In this document: in pieces, positions 46,304-54,827 of the stretch | How positions within the stretch are numbered: the stretch's first letter is position 1 | Layout of the letters: each line of letters starts with the position of its first letter | Source: Marinobacter salexigens | GTDB lineage: Bacteria > Pseudomonadota > Gammaproteobacteria > Pseudomonadales > Oleiphilaceae | Direction of reading: 5' to 3' | DNA length: 64,000 nt | Assembly: GCF_018860765.1 (NCBI RefSeq) | Contig: NZ_JAHKPV010000021.1 | Span: forward strand, 489,845-553,844 | Program-made: the position numbers and the translations under genes | The notes under the pieces: model-generated | Seen by the model: only the letters and a program-made list of their open reading frames with translations | What the model was told of the DNA's origin: nothing | The model's database searches: none

Positions 46304-47293
46304 ATGCGCATCATCAACACAGCCTTTTCCTTAACTCTGAGCGCCAGCGCCCTTATGTATGGCAGCACCGTCTTTGCCGATACGCGCGTGTTAGCCTCCA
46401 TAAAGCCGCTGGAACTTTTGGTGCGCGCCATTGCGACAGAAGGCACGCAAACCACCACATTAGTACCTCCCGGCGCTAGCCCTCACAACTACTCTATGGC
46501 GCCGTCCAAGCGCCGAGCGCTAGAAAACTCGGACGTAATCTTCTGGGTGGGCCCTGATATGGAAACGTTTTTAACCCGCCTTTTAACAGGCAGTGAGTTT
46601 GGCGAGCGCTCTGTTGCTTTCATAGACGAAAGCACCAACGCTGGCGCTAACGAAGATGTGAGCTCGATTCAGGATCACGAAGACACACATCATACTCACG
46701 AAGATCATGGACACGAGCACGAACACGAACACGAAGATCATGGGCACGAGCACGACCACGGAGATGGAGAAGACCCGCACATCTGGGTAGACCCCCACAT
46801 GGCGCTTACCATGGCAGAGACCATTCGGGATGCTCTGGCGCGACTAGACGGAGCAGACAAACAGGCTTTGGATCGCAATCTTAGCGCCTTTGAATCCTCG
46901 ATTGCCGCGAAAGAAGTGGAAATTCGGAAGCAATTGGAGCCGGTGCAAGATATCAGCCTATTCGCCTATCACAGTGCTTTCACTCGATTCGCCGAACACT
47001 ACAATTTAAAGGTGGAAGGCGTGCTCACACTCAACCCGGAGCGCTCCCCGGGTGCCCGTCATATTGCAGAGGTTCAAGATAGCCTGCGCAGCGCGAATCA
47101 CCCTTGCTTGCTGACAGAGCCACAATTTAACCGGCAATGGTGGCGCTCCATTACCGAAGGGCTTGATGTTACCTTCAGCACTTGGGACCCGTTGGCCACA
47201 GATATAGAGGCAACGGCAGACGGCTATGCGGCTTTCCAGCAAAGCATCGCCGACGCCGTGCTCAAATGCCTACCAGAGAATGCTCAGCATTAG
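46304..47293 (+). CDS. znuA: Zinc ABC transporter substrate-binding protein
   Basis: A 329-residue periplasmic zinc-binding protein. Signal peptide 1-25 (ending VFADTRV), zinc ligand His61 in GASPHNY, a His/Glu-rich flexible loop at about 125-152 (HTHEDHGHEHEHEHEDHGHEHDHG in pieces) that collects zinc, and later ligands including His in HSAFTRFAEHY. It hands zinc to ZnuBC, which are not in the window. The Zur-like box upstream implies repression when zinc is plentiful. It overlaps the end of the AEC gene by 24 bases on the other strand. Confidence 0.94.
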   Translation: MRIINTAFSLTLSASALMYGSTVFADTRVLASIKPLELLVRAIATEGTQTTTLVPPGASPHNYSMAPSKRRALENSDVIFWVGPDMETFLTRLLTGSEFGERSVAFIDESTNAGANEDVSSIQDHEDTHHTHEDHGHEHEHEHEDHGHEHDHGDGEDPHIWVDPHMALTMAETIRDALARLDGADKQALDRNLSAFESSIAAKEVEIRKQLEPVQDISLFAYHSAFTRFAEHYNLKVEGVLTLNPERSPGARHIAEVQDSLRSANHPCLLTEPQFNRQWWRSITEGLDVTFSTWDPLATDIEATADGYAAFQQSIADAVLKCLPENAQH

Positions 47294-48184
47294 AGGAATA
47301 GACACCATGGCCAGAAGCGTCTGGCCACTGATAATACCCGCCATCAACGGCGCGTCGCCGCCTAACTGCCTAGCCAAAATATAGGCGGAGGTGGCCGTTG
47401 GGAGGGTGGCCAGCAGTATCGCCACCTGCACCAATGTGCCGTCGAGGCCTAGAAGAACCGCAAGCCCAGTAGCCATTAGTGGAAACAATAGCAGTTTCAA
47501 TACGGACGACACCACAAACGGTACAGATCCGCCTCGCAAGGCCTTTAGTTGCAGGCCAGCGCCAACCGTCATCAGCCCCATAGGTAAGGCCAGATTACTC
47601 AGTGGCTCAAGCGTTCCCGCAAGAAGTGGGTGAAAACCAATCTCAAAATAGCTCCAAATAACCCCTAGAACCGACCCTATAATTAGTGGGTTTGATGCAA
47701 TGGCCCGCAGCACAGGCCCCAACCGCGCAGGGCCGTCTGTGGTCATCAAAGAAAACATGAGAATGCAGAGCAAATTTATCAGCGGCACCATAACGGCAAC
47801 CGCAATTGCGGTGAGTGATAGTCCGTCATCGCCAAGCAGCATACCTCCTGCCGCAAGAGCCACGTATGAATTAAACCGGATAGCGCCCTGATAAACAGAG
47901 GAGAATACCGGCCCGCTCCAGCGCCAGAAAAACTGCGTTACAGCCAGCACTACTGTCATCGCCAGCAGCATAGAGCCAATCAACAGAGCCGTCTCACCGT
48001 AGGCGGATGCGGGCAAGCGGGCCTGCCCAAGCTTGAAAACCAACATAGCGGGAAAGAGCACGTAATAGGTAAATCGCTCGGCCTGAGGCCAAAACTCAAC
48101 AGAAGGGAAAGCCCAACGCCTGAACAGGTGCCCCAACACAATCAGCGCAAAAACAGGCACCAGCGCCTGAACCATAACCGGCAT
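47270..48184 (-). CDS. AEC (auxin efflux carrier) family transporter
   Basis: A 304-residue inner-membrane protein with about ten hydrophobic helices. Family features are LIVLGHLFRRW at the start, the split-helix region IRFNSYVALAAGGMLLGD and LATLPTATSAYILARQLGGD near the end. Bacterial AEC proteins carry malonate, lactate or malate, or act in vesicle-like export; the substrate here is unknown. It converges with znuA. Confidence 0.88.
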   Translation of the reverse strand: MPVMVQALVPVFALIVLGHLFRRWAFPSVEFWPQAERFTYYVLFPAMLVFKLGQARLPASAYGETALLIGSMLLAMTVVLAVTQFFWRWSGPVFSSVYQGAIRFNSYVALAAGGMLLGDDGLSLTAIAVAVMVPLINLLCILMFSLMTTDGPARLGPVLRAIASNPLIIGSVLGVIWSYFEIGFHPLLAGTLEPLSNLALPMGLMTVGAGLQLKALRGGSVPFVVSSVLKLLLFPLMATGLAVLLGLDGTLVQVAILLATLPTATSAYILARQLGGDAPLMAGIISGQTLLAMVSIPLMLSILW

Positions 48185-48415
48185 ACTGCATACTCCAGCA
48201 TCGTTTACTTATAACGGGCAACTATCCCGAAGATTAACCGAATAGCCTTGGAGCATATCAGATGGCCAATAAAGCGTCTGCCAGTCAAAGATGGCATACA
48301 AGCTCTTGCCAGCGGTCATTGCACCTAGTGGCCATGGAAGTCCAACCCTGCCAAAATAATTGTCGCATTGCCGCCAGTCACCTTCTAAAACCACATTCAG
48401 CCGCAAGGAGAGCCC

Positions 48416-49600
48416 ATGCAACCCGAGCCTAAGTCCAAACAAGGTAAGGCAACCCAAATCATTCATAACCGCCGCCATAGGGACAGCTTTGGCAGCCCTT
48501 ATTCACCGATTTATAACACAACCACCTACCGGTTCGCAGATACGGCTTCTTTGCAGGAGGTGGTTGAAGGTCACACGTCAGGCAATCTTTACACCCGATG
48601 GGGCAGCAACCCCACGATTCAGGAGCTGGAACAAGGTTTAGCTCGCCTTGAAGGTGCTGAAGATGCGCTTGCCTTTGCTTCGGGCATGGCAGCCATTTCC
48701 GCAACGCTCTTCGCCCATGGCCGCCATGGCATTGTGTGTGTTGGAGATCTTTACGGCGGCACACAGGAATTGCTGACTAAGCATCTCGAACCCCTTGGCA
48801 TTCCGGTAACCTTCCTTTTGAAACATGAGCCGGAGCAGCTTGCCGAGGCTTTGAACAAGCCCGGCATGCTGGTGTATTGCGAATCGCCTGCCAACCCTAC
48901 GTTGAGCATACTGGACCTCAAGAAATTGGCGCAGCAAGCCCATGCCAAGGGCGCCCTTTTAGCCGTTGACAACACCTTTGCCTCGCCGGTCAATCAGCGA
49001 CCACTGGCATTGGGTGCCGACCTGAGTCTCCACAGTGCTAGCAAGTTTCTTGGAGGCCACAGTGATATCACTGCAGGTGCAGTAATGGCGTCCGCGGACC
49101 GAATTCAGCCCATTGCCTTGTGGCGAAAAAACCTCGGCCAGATCATTGCTCCGGAAACTGCCGCCCTTCTCTCTCGAAGCTTGAGAACCCTGCCCCTGCG
49201 GGTAAGGCAACACAACGAGAATGCCATGGCCGTTGCCCGAGCTATGGAGGCCCACCCAGCGATAAAACAAGTGCTTTACCCGGGGCTACCTGATTTTGCC
49301 GGCCACAGCCTAGCTGCGCAGCAAATGGACGGTTTCGGCGGAGTGTTGACGATTGAGCTCAAAGGAGGACGGGAACTGGCCGTTAAAGTCGCTGACAACC
49401 TAAGCGTTTTCCTACTAGCTACCAGTCTGGGCGGCGTAGAAAGTCTGGTTTCCCAGCCATGCGCTACCAGCCACTACGGTATCAACCAAGAGGAGCGTGA
49501 ACGCCGTGGCATAACCGACAGCATGCTGCGACTGTCTGTTGGGCTGGAAGACGCGCAAGATTTGATCGCCGATCTTGAACAGGCGCTCAGCCAGTTATAA
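48416..49600 (+). CDS. Cys/Met-metabolism PLP enzyme (O-succinylhomoserine sulfhydrylase / cystathionine gamma-synthase family)
   Basis: A 394-residue trans-sulfuration enzyme. YTRWGSNPTIQELE (59-72) holds the phosphate-binding and substrate region, VDNTFASP (184-191) the ring-binding Asp, and Lys210 in LHSASKFLGGHSD is the Schiff-base lysine. The C-terminal SLGGVESLVSQPCATSH is typical. The family includes MetZ, MetB, MetC and MegL; sequence by eye does not decide which. AAGGAG precedes ATG 48416. It stands alone and converges with the DUF488 gene, overlapping six bases. Confidence 0.9.
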   Translation: MQPEPKSKQGKATQIIHNRRHRDSFGSPYSPIYNTTTYRFADTASLQEVVEGHTSGNLYTRWGSNPTIQELEQGLARLEGAEDALAFASGMAAISATLFAHGRHGIVCVGDLYGGTQELLTKHLEPLGIPVTFLLKHEPEQLAEALNKPGMLVYCESPANPTLSILDLKKLAQQAHAKGALLAVDNTFASPVNQRPLALGADLSLHSASKFLGGHSDITAGAVMASADRIQPIALWRKNLGQIIAPETAALLSRSLRTLPLRVRQHNENAMAVARAMEAHPAIKQVLYPGLPDFAGHSLAAQQMDGFGGVLTIELKGGRELAVKVADNLSVFLLATSLGGVESLVSQPCATSHYGINQEERERRGITDSMLRLSVGLEDAQDLIADLEQALSQL

Positions 49601-49957
49601 ATCGCCGTTATTGAGGAAGTCGCGAAGGGCTGCAGCGTTATTGTGCTCTGTGTCCCTCGCAGCGAACACCAAGGTTATGCGCTTGTGTTCCTTCACAATC
49701 GACTGTAGCTCTTTCAGGTCGTCAGCAGCCTCGGTTTTCTTGAGTTCTTTCTGATATCTCAGGCTAAATTCCTCCCATTTCTCAGGGTCGTGCCCAAACC
49801 ACTTTCGCAGGTCGGTAGAGGGTGCCAATCCTTTCAGCCAAGCTTCAATCTCTGCATCGTCCTTCGCAACACCACGCGGCCATATTCTGTCGACGAGAAT
49901 GCGCGGGCCGTCAGAGCGGGCAGCGTCTTCGTAAGCTCTCTTGATTCGAATATCCAT
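49595..49957 (-). CDS. DUF488-family protein
   Basis: A 120-residue small protein of the DUF488 family. DIRIKRAYE at the start and GPRILVDRIWPRGVAKDDAEIEAWLKGLAPSTDLRKWFGHDPEKWEEF, given here as the motif area around residues 15-62, are typical, as is LVFAARDTEHNNA. Function unknown. ATG 49957 has GGAGG seven bases before it. Confidence 0.9.
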   Translation of the reverse strand: MDIRIKRAYEDAARSDGPRILVDRIWPRGVAKDDAEIEAWLKGLAPSTDLRKWFGHDPEKWEEFSLRYQKELKKTEAADDLKELQSIVKEHKRITLVFAARDTEHNNAAALRDFLNNGDL

Positions 49958-49978
49958 CATCAAGCCTCCGTTTATCGT

Positions 49979-51121
49979 TCAGATAAGATCATCCGGGCTC
50001 AACTGTTCTATCGAATTTTTACCCAAGAGTGCAAGGGTCAGCTCTACTTCATAGCGGAAGTTTTCTAGCATCCGGCAGACCGCTGCCTCGCCACCAGCGG
50101 CCAGCGCATAGGCCCATGCACGGCCCGCCAAGCAAGCGTTTGCGCCAAGGCACAGCGCCCGAATAACGTCTTGGCCAGACTGAATACCACCATCGAGAAG
50201 AATCTCGGTTTTTCCGGACACGGCATCTGCTATGGCAGGCAAAGCCGAGATGGTTGAAGGTGCGCCATCCAGTTGCCGCCCACCGTGATTGGAAACAACA
50301 ATGCCATCGGCACCAACATTCACGGCTGAACGGGCGTCGTCGGGGTCCATAATCCCTTTGATAACAAGCTTGCCCGGCCAATGCTGCCGCACCCAATCGA
50401 GATCCTTCCAGATGACCGAGGCGTCAAACTGCTGGTCTACCCAAGTTTTGAAATCTTCAGGGTTGCGACCCGAAGGCACCGCATCGGAAAGGTTTCCGAA
50501 CGTCAGAGGTTTACCTTGGATGGCAACATCCCAAAGCCATAATGGGTGGGCAAGCAGATCAGACAGTTTTTGAATTTTCCCCCAGGGCGATAGCCCACCA
50601 TTCATGCCGTTTCGCACGTCCCGGTAGCGCACACCCAACTTAGGAAGATCTACGGTAAACACCAATGTGGAGTATCCGGCTTGATGTGCACGGTTTAGTA
50701 AAGCTTCTGAATAACCCCGGTCTTTCAGGACATAAAGCTGAAACCAATTAGCCGAGTTAGTGGCTGCAGCAACTTCTTCCAATGAGCAAATCGAGACAGT
50801 GCTGAGACAAAAGGGCACACCACCTTTCTGTGCTGCCCGGGCTACTTGAACTTCTCCTCTGCGGGCGAGCATACCCGCGAGACCCACAGGTGCAAGAGCC
50901 AATGGCAATGCAGCATCTTGGCCCAGTATTCGTGTGGCGGCAGAGCCGCTGGACACGTCTCGCAGTACCCTCTGGCGAAAATGCAGGCGCTGGAAGTCCT
51001 CTACGTTCTCTCTGAGGGTTTGCTCTGAAAAGGCGCCACCGTCAAAATAATCAAACATCATCCGGGGCAGTCTAGCTTTAGCGATTTTACGGTTATCCGT
51101 TGTGTTTGCAGGTGTGATCAT
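49979..51121 (-). CDS. FMN-dependent alpha-hydroxy-acid dehydrogenase (lactate dehydrogenase / glycolate oxidase family)
   Basis: A 380-residue TIM-barrel flavoenzyme oxidising 2-hydroxy acids such as L-lactate, mandelate or glycolate. Active-site residues are Lys255 (LVIKGIMDP), His279 and Arg282 in SNHGGRQLDGAPST (277-290). ATG 51121 overlaps the stop of the upstream GGDEF-EAL gene (ATGA), so the two are coupled; an in-frame start at 51148 is less likely. The barrel-inserted membrane loop region GMNGGLSPWGKIQKLSDLL suggests the membrane-bound LldD/MdlB type. Confidence 0.9.
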   Translation of the reverse strand: MITPANTTDNRKIAKARLPRMMFDYFDGGAFSEQTLRENVEDFQRLHFRQRVLRDVSSGSAATRILGQDAALPLALAPVGLAGMLARRGEVQVARAAQKGGVPFCLSTVSICSLEEVAAATNSANWFQLYVLKDRGYSEALLNRAHQAGYSTLVFTVDLPKLGVRYRDVRNGMNGGLSPWGKIQKLSDLLAHPLWLWDVAIQGKPLTFGNLSDAVPSGRNPEDFKTWVDQQFDASVIWKDLDWVRQHWPGKLVIKGIMDPDDARSAVNVGADGIVVSNHGGRQLDGAPSTISALPAIADAVSGKTEILLDGGIQSGQDVIRALCLGANACLAGRAWAYALAAGGEAAVCRMLENFRYEVELTLALLGKNSIEQLSPDDLI

Positions 51122-53103
51122 TGTTTTATTGTTTCTCCGGCAGACCATTCAGGATAGGGTCGCCATTGTTTTTTCCAAGCTGCAATTTTTTCCGGTTTCA
51201 TCGGTCTGGCAATGGCGTAGCCCTGCGCATCATAGCAACCAAGGCGAATCAGGAGTTTGCCATGCTCCATGGTTTCTACCCCTTCCGCTACTAGGTTTCT
51301 GTCGAAAGCATTGGCAAGGCCAATTATGCCTTTGAGAATAGCGATGTCGTCTGCATTCGAGAGTGCGCCGTTTACAAACCCTTGATCTATTTTCAAGGTG
51401 TTTACAGGCAATTGCTTGAGGTAGGAAAGCGAAGAGTACCCGGTACCAAAGTCGTCAAGAGAAAAGGTCACACCCAAGCTTTCGCAGTCCCGGATAATGT
51501 CGCTTGCTTTATCAAGCTCACCAAGGGCTGCAGTTTCCAAAATTTCCAAATCTAGCCGATGTGGCGCCACTTGAGGGTAGTAGTCCAATGCGCGGGCCAA
51601 TCGCGCCACAAAATTCGGATGCTGAAGGTGCACAGCGGCAATATTCACACCCACGTCCAGCGCTAGGCCTTCGCTATCCCAAACGCTCATCTGCCGGAGC
51701 GCCTGATCAATAACCCACTCCCCAATATCAACCATCAGAGGGTGGTGTTCCAATGCCGGTAGAAAGTCTATAGGGCTCAATATACCCTTATCCGGATGAT
51801 CCCATCGAATAAGCGCCTCTACACCAATTACTCTGCCAGACCGAAGGCAGACTTTGGGCTGGTAAAGTAGCAGGAACTGGTTTTCTATTAACCCCTCTCG
51901 AACATCCGCCAGAAGCTGCTGACGCACCACAGATTGGCGCTGTGCATCGGCATCCAAAAACAGCCAACTGCCTTTTTGTTCTTGCTTAGCGCGAAACAAC
52001 GTGTGATCCGCCTGCCGCAGAATCGTGTCGCCATCATCCGCACCATCATGGGGAAAACGAACCACCCCTGCAGTAAACGCCATGGAAATACTGCCGCCAT
52101 TAAGAACAAATGGTTGTTCTGCGGTAAGCCTTAGCGCAGTTAATTGGGATTCCACCTTGCCACTGTCCAATAGCAGTACAACAAACTCGTCCCCGCTGAT
52201 CCGCGCGAGTTGGCCACCTTGGACCATGGCATCTTTCCAACGCCTTGCTAGCACCCCGAGCAAGCGGTCAGCGCATTCTTCACCAAAGCGGGCATTCACC
52301 TTGTGGAAGTTATCCAAATCAATGGAAATCAGCGCTACTGACTCACGGGGTAACTGTTCCTGCTGAATGACATGCCTGATTTCCCGAAGCATGCCATTAC
52401 GGTTCATCAGGCCAGTAACTGGATCTGAATATGCCAGAAACTGGAGTTGCTCCTCGTGGTCAGTCGCTTGCTGCTCCAGAGCAGCCGACAACTTATCGTG
52501 CTGCAACCGTGCCAACTCATCTTCAGCTCGTAGCCGCGCCATTTTTTCGCGCATCAACTGTATGGTGCCCGCAGAGAGCTTGCTGTAGATCTCCAACAGG
52601 GCCGAAACCATCACCGACACAACACCGCTCAACTCGCTGTCGACATCCTTTCGCGCTTCAGGAATCGAAAGGCCACGCTCAACTGCCTTGATGGTCAGTG
52701 CCATTCGGCGGTCTGATTCCAGAATATGAAAGGCCAGCCATCGCGTCAGGTAATTGAACAGCTCCGCCATAACCTTTTCTTCTGGCTCTTTGCTAGAACG
52801 AAACATCTGAATCTGCACAAAGAAGAGTTGGTGGCCATCATGGTGGTTGCGCACCATTTCTTGATCACCGAGTGCTGCTTCCCACAGCTCCTCTTCAGCT
52901 TTGAAGTGATAGGCCGCATAAGCAAGCAGCTCGTCCAGAATATGGTCGCATTGAAGCTCTGAAGTGCTGGAGGCGAAGTGCCAGGCAAGCCGGTTCAGAA
53001 TTTCAACCAGCACCCTGTGTTGCTGGTCAATCTCATCGATACCCGTTTCGAAATTCCGGTTCCACGGAAAAATTTCAAAAACCGCAGTGTCGTTATCAGA
53101 CAT
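51118..53103 (-). CDS. Hemerythrin-GGDEF-EAL c-di-GMP protein
   Basis: A 661-residue cytoplasmic signalling protein. The hemerythrin domain (1-135) keeps all diiron ligands: His29, His66, Glu70, His87, His91, His126, Asp131; such domains bind O2. A helical linker (about 140-215) leads to a GGDEF domain (about 225-390) with SGDEF (303-307) in place of GGDEF and no RxxD inhibitory site before it, then an EAL domain (about 400-650) with EALIRW (429-434) and FSLDDFGTGYSSLSYLKQLP. Oxygen or redox state may thus set c-di-GMP hydrolysis; SGDEF may still be active. Co-transcribed with the hydroxy-acid oxidase. Confidence 0.92.
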   Translation of the reverse strand: MSDNDTAVFEIFPWNRNFETGIDEIDQQHRVLVEILNRLAWHFASSTSELQCDHILDELLAYAAYHFKAEEELWEAALGDQEMVRNHHDGHQLFFVQIQMFRSSKEPEEKVMAELFNYLTRWLAFHILESDRRMALTIKAVERGLSIPEARKDVDSELSGVVSVMVSALLEIYSKLSAGTIQLMREKMARLRAEDELARLQHDKLSAALEQQATDHEEQLQFLAYSDPVTGLMNRNGMLREIRHVIQQEQLPRESVALISIDLDNFHKVNARFGEECADRLLGVLARRWKDAMVQGGQLARISGDEFVVLLLDSGKVESQLTALRLTAEQPFVLNGGSISMAFTAGVVRFPHDGADDGDTILRQADHTLFRAKQEQKGSWLFLDADAQRQSVVRQQLLADVREGLIENQFLLLYQPKVCLRSGRVIGVEALIRWDHPDKGILSPIDFLPALEHHPLMVDIGEWVIDQALRQMSVWDSEGLALDVGVNIAAVHLQHPNFVARLARALDYYPQVAPHRLDLEILETAALGELDKASDIIRDCESLGVTFSLDDFGTGYSSLSYLKQLPVNTLKIDQGFVNGALSNADDIAILKGIIGLANAFDRNLVAEGVETMEHGKLLIRLGCYDAQGYAIARPMKPEKIAAWKKQWRPYPEWSAGETIKQ

Positions 53104-53234
53104 GGTTTGGGGCCTGTAAATCGTTGATAAGCGCAGCCTTTAGCATAGCCTAATTTATAGCCCACTTTTCAACAGCTTTGTTATATCAACAGGGCGAATC
53201 GCTAGAATAATGAAGCTTTCTTTGGCAAATGGAA

Positions 53235-53266
53235 TTGACATATTCGTAGGTAAAGTTTGCTACCGT
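53235..53266 (+). promoter_or_regulatory. Candidate promoter in the 53.2 kb intergenic region
   Basis: A perfect TTGACA (53235-53240) is followed by TGC-TACCGT, an extended -10-like element (53258-53266). The spacing to TACCGT is long (20 bases), which weakens the call. Confidence 0.35.
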
Positions 53267-53272
53267 GTATGC

Positions 53273-53351
53273 CGGTTATCCACAGCTTGATGGTGGAACC
53301 CGAAAAAAATAAGTTGGGCCAGCTGGCTTGCTGCAAGCCCATCGCTTTTTT
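53273..53351 (+). ncRNA. Possible small RNA of about 80 nucleotides
   Basis: Downstream of TTGACA there is a hairpin GGT(TA)TCCAC-loop-GTGGAACC (53274-53300), an A-rich single-stranded stretch (53301-53313), and a second stem GGGC-CAGC...GCTG-(CAA)-GCCC (53316-53340) followed by T6 at 53346-53351. This is the layout of a short intergenic sRNA. The A7 run before the second stem would also serve as a T7 run for a leftward transcript, so the stem may instead only be a terminator for the DUF5610-like gene. Confidence 0.3.
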
Positions 53352-53401
53352 CTCGATTCACATGACACGGCAGCCACAGAAAGGCGGGTAAAGCTTGAGG
53401 A

Positions 53402-53428
53402 CCCCTTCAGCGTGTTCGGCTGCAGGGG
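53402..53428. other. Strong hairpin in the intergenic region
   Basis: CCCCT (53402-53406) pairs with AGGGG (53424-53428) and, inside, CAGC (53408-53411) with GCTG (53419-53422), leaving one mismatch and a seven-base loop. No T run follows. It lies about 120 bases downstream of the DUF5610-like stop on the minus strand. Confidence 0.5.
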
Positions 53429-53549
53429 CATAGGTAATTGGAAGGCGGGTTGCCCGAACGATCTTAATCCGGTGAAACAAATTTGCCGCATATAGGCTTT
53501 GCTGTTTCGCCAGCAAGTTTAAACTGAGTTCAGCACCGGAAGGAGAAAT

Positions 53550-54095
53550 TTAACCCGTTTCTGTGGGCGTATCCATTTTCGAATCTTTGTCTAAGAATAG
53601 TTTTTCAAGCTTCAGAAGACCGTCCTGAATAAGATCAAAGCCTTTGTCGATTTCTGCACCGAGGGTTTCATTCATCATGTCCAGTGCCACAATTTGGTCT
53701 CTGGCTTCGGCGTAACCTTGCTCAATACCGGATCTGGCCTGAGACATCAAATCCGCCAGCTTTTCCATATCTGCACCGCCGTCCGCTTCTGCCTGCAGAC
53801 GGTTTTGCACAAACCCAAGGATAACACTGGCAACATCTGAGGCAGAGGGTGGCTGGGCTTGCGCAGCGTATTTATCGGCTCCGGAAACAGCCTTATTTTG
53901 GCCGCCCATAGCTTCTTGCAGCCGTTGTTCCATGCGTGTACGCATCACATTGATGGCATCCGCAGGTGTACGAATACTCGCCTGTTTTTCAACTCTCGCC
54001 TCAGTCGTTACCCGACTTACGGGCTTCGCATCTGTGGGGCTCGTATTCACTCGACCGGTCACATCCGGCCCGCGACCAATGATTGGTGCTACCAT
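53550..54095 (-). CDS. DUF5610-like helical protein, function unknown
   Basis: A 181-residue soluble protein with a polar N-terminus (MVAPIIGRGPDVTGRVNTSP) and a helical C-terminal part (about 60-175) with DVASVILGFVQNRLQAEADGGADMEKL and ARSGIEQGYAEARDQIVALDM. I believe it matches DUF5610, but by eye only. ATG 54095 is preceded by a full AGGAGG; the longer frame from 54164 is not used. It follows ydbL on the same strand after 103 bases. Confidence 0.75.
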   Translation of the reverse strand: MVAPIIGRGPDVTGRVNTSPTDAKPVSRVTTEARVEKQASIRTPADAINVMRTRMEQRLQEAMGGQNKAVSGADKYAAQAQPPSASDVASVILGFVQNRLQAEADGGADMEKLADLMSQARSGIEQGYAEARDQIVALDMMNETLGAEIDKGFDLIQDGLLKLEKLFLDKDSKMDTPTETG

Positions 54096-54198
54096 AGCCT
54101 TTACCTCCTGCAAGGTTCTGTATGTAACGGGTAACGGCAGATGAGCACACAACATTAAGAACAATTGGTTATAACCTATCTAAAAGGCTATGAAGGCT

Positions 54199-54543
54199 TT
54201 ACTTCTTTATCCAGTGACCATCTACCTGAATGTACTGGCCGGAAGGTGTTTTCTCGACCGCTTTCTGGCCCGCTACGGTTTCGACCTTTGTGACGGCTAT
54301 ACCATGTTTTTCAGCAATCTTTTTATAAGCTTCACGCCGTGCATCGTTAATTGCACTCGCAATGTCCTTTGATTTTTGATCGGAACCTACAGCTGAGAGA
54401 TAGCCTGATGGGGTCTCACCTACAAGACCTTGGCTTTTTGCAGACTCAAGGGCATTTTTTGCTTCATCCAAACTCATAGCCATCGCAGGCAGGGCCATGC
54501 TGAACGCTAATAGTAGGGCGCTGAATCGGGCAACTAATGTCAT
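54199..54543 (-). CDS. ydbL: YdbL-family periplasmic protein (DUF1318)
   Basis: A 114-residue periplasmic protein. The signal peptide MTLVARFSALLLAFSMALPAMA (1-22 in pieces) ends before MSLDEAKNALESAKSQGLVGETPSGYL, the conserved DUF1318 start, and the end KTPSGQYIQVDGHWIKK is typical. In E. coli YdbL assists the YdbH-YnbE bridge between membranes. TTAAGGAG precedes ATG 54543. It lies 44 bases after ynbE. Confidence 0.92.
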   Translation of the reverse strand: MTLVARFSALLLAFSMALPAMAMSLDEAKNALESAKSQGLVGETPSGYLSAVGSDQKSKDIASAINDARREAYKKIAEKHGIAVTKVETVAGQKAVEKTPSGQYIQVDGHWIKK

Positions 54544-54587
54544 GGTTAACTCCTTAAAAAAATCGTTTGAACAAAATGCCAAGGCAA

Positions 54588-54803
54588 TCAGAACAAGCCC
54601 TTCTCGCTGAACAGGTCGTCTACATCTTTATCGACCTTCACGTAAATTTCGTGCTGAATTTTCACGTTAAGGTTTACTGTAATCGGCTCTTTCGGCGCTG
54701 CGACCTGAACGGTCGGGGTGCACCCAACTAATAAACCACCCATAGCTAGTCCCGCACAAAGAGCGGACAGGCGCCGGGGAAACCTCGAACCAAATTGCGT
54801 CAT
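54588..54803 (-). CDS. ynbE: YnbE-family outer-membrane lipoprotein
   Basis: A 71-residue lipoprotein with a lipobox LLVGC (24-28, lipid on Cys28). The mature part, PITVNLNVKIQHEIYVKVDKDVDDLF, has the beta-strand that pairs with the C-terminus of YdbH in E. coli. It lies 24 bases after ydbH and before ydbL, the conserved order. Confidence 0.9.
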   Translation of the reverse strand: MTQFGSRFPRRLSALCAGLAMGGLLVGCTPTVQVAAPKEPITVNLNVKIQHEIYVKVDKDVDDLFSEKGLF

Positions 54804-54827
54804 ATCGATGTACTCCTTTGTTATCCT

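Larger units (their letters stand above)
53104..53549. other. 446-base intergenic region with structured elements, no convincing protein gene
   Basis: It carries the promoter region of the leftward GGDEF-EAL gene on its left side. Further right come a candidate rightward promoter, two hairpins with A and T runs, and a strong hairpin at 53402-53428. The word AAGGCGGGT occurs twice (53381-53389 and 53442-53450). A 71-codon frame on the minus strand (53276-53491) does not look like a protein. Confidence 0.55.

Noticed and set aside
53276..53491. A 71-residue frame on the minus strand in the 53.1-53.5 kb gap
   Set aside because: Composition is unlike neighbouring proteins, there is no ribosome site, and it covers the hairpins described.
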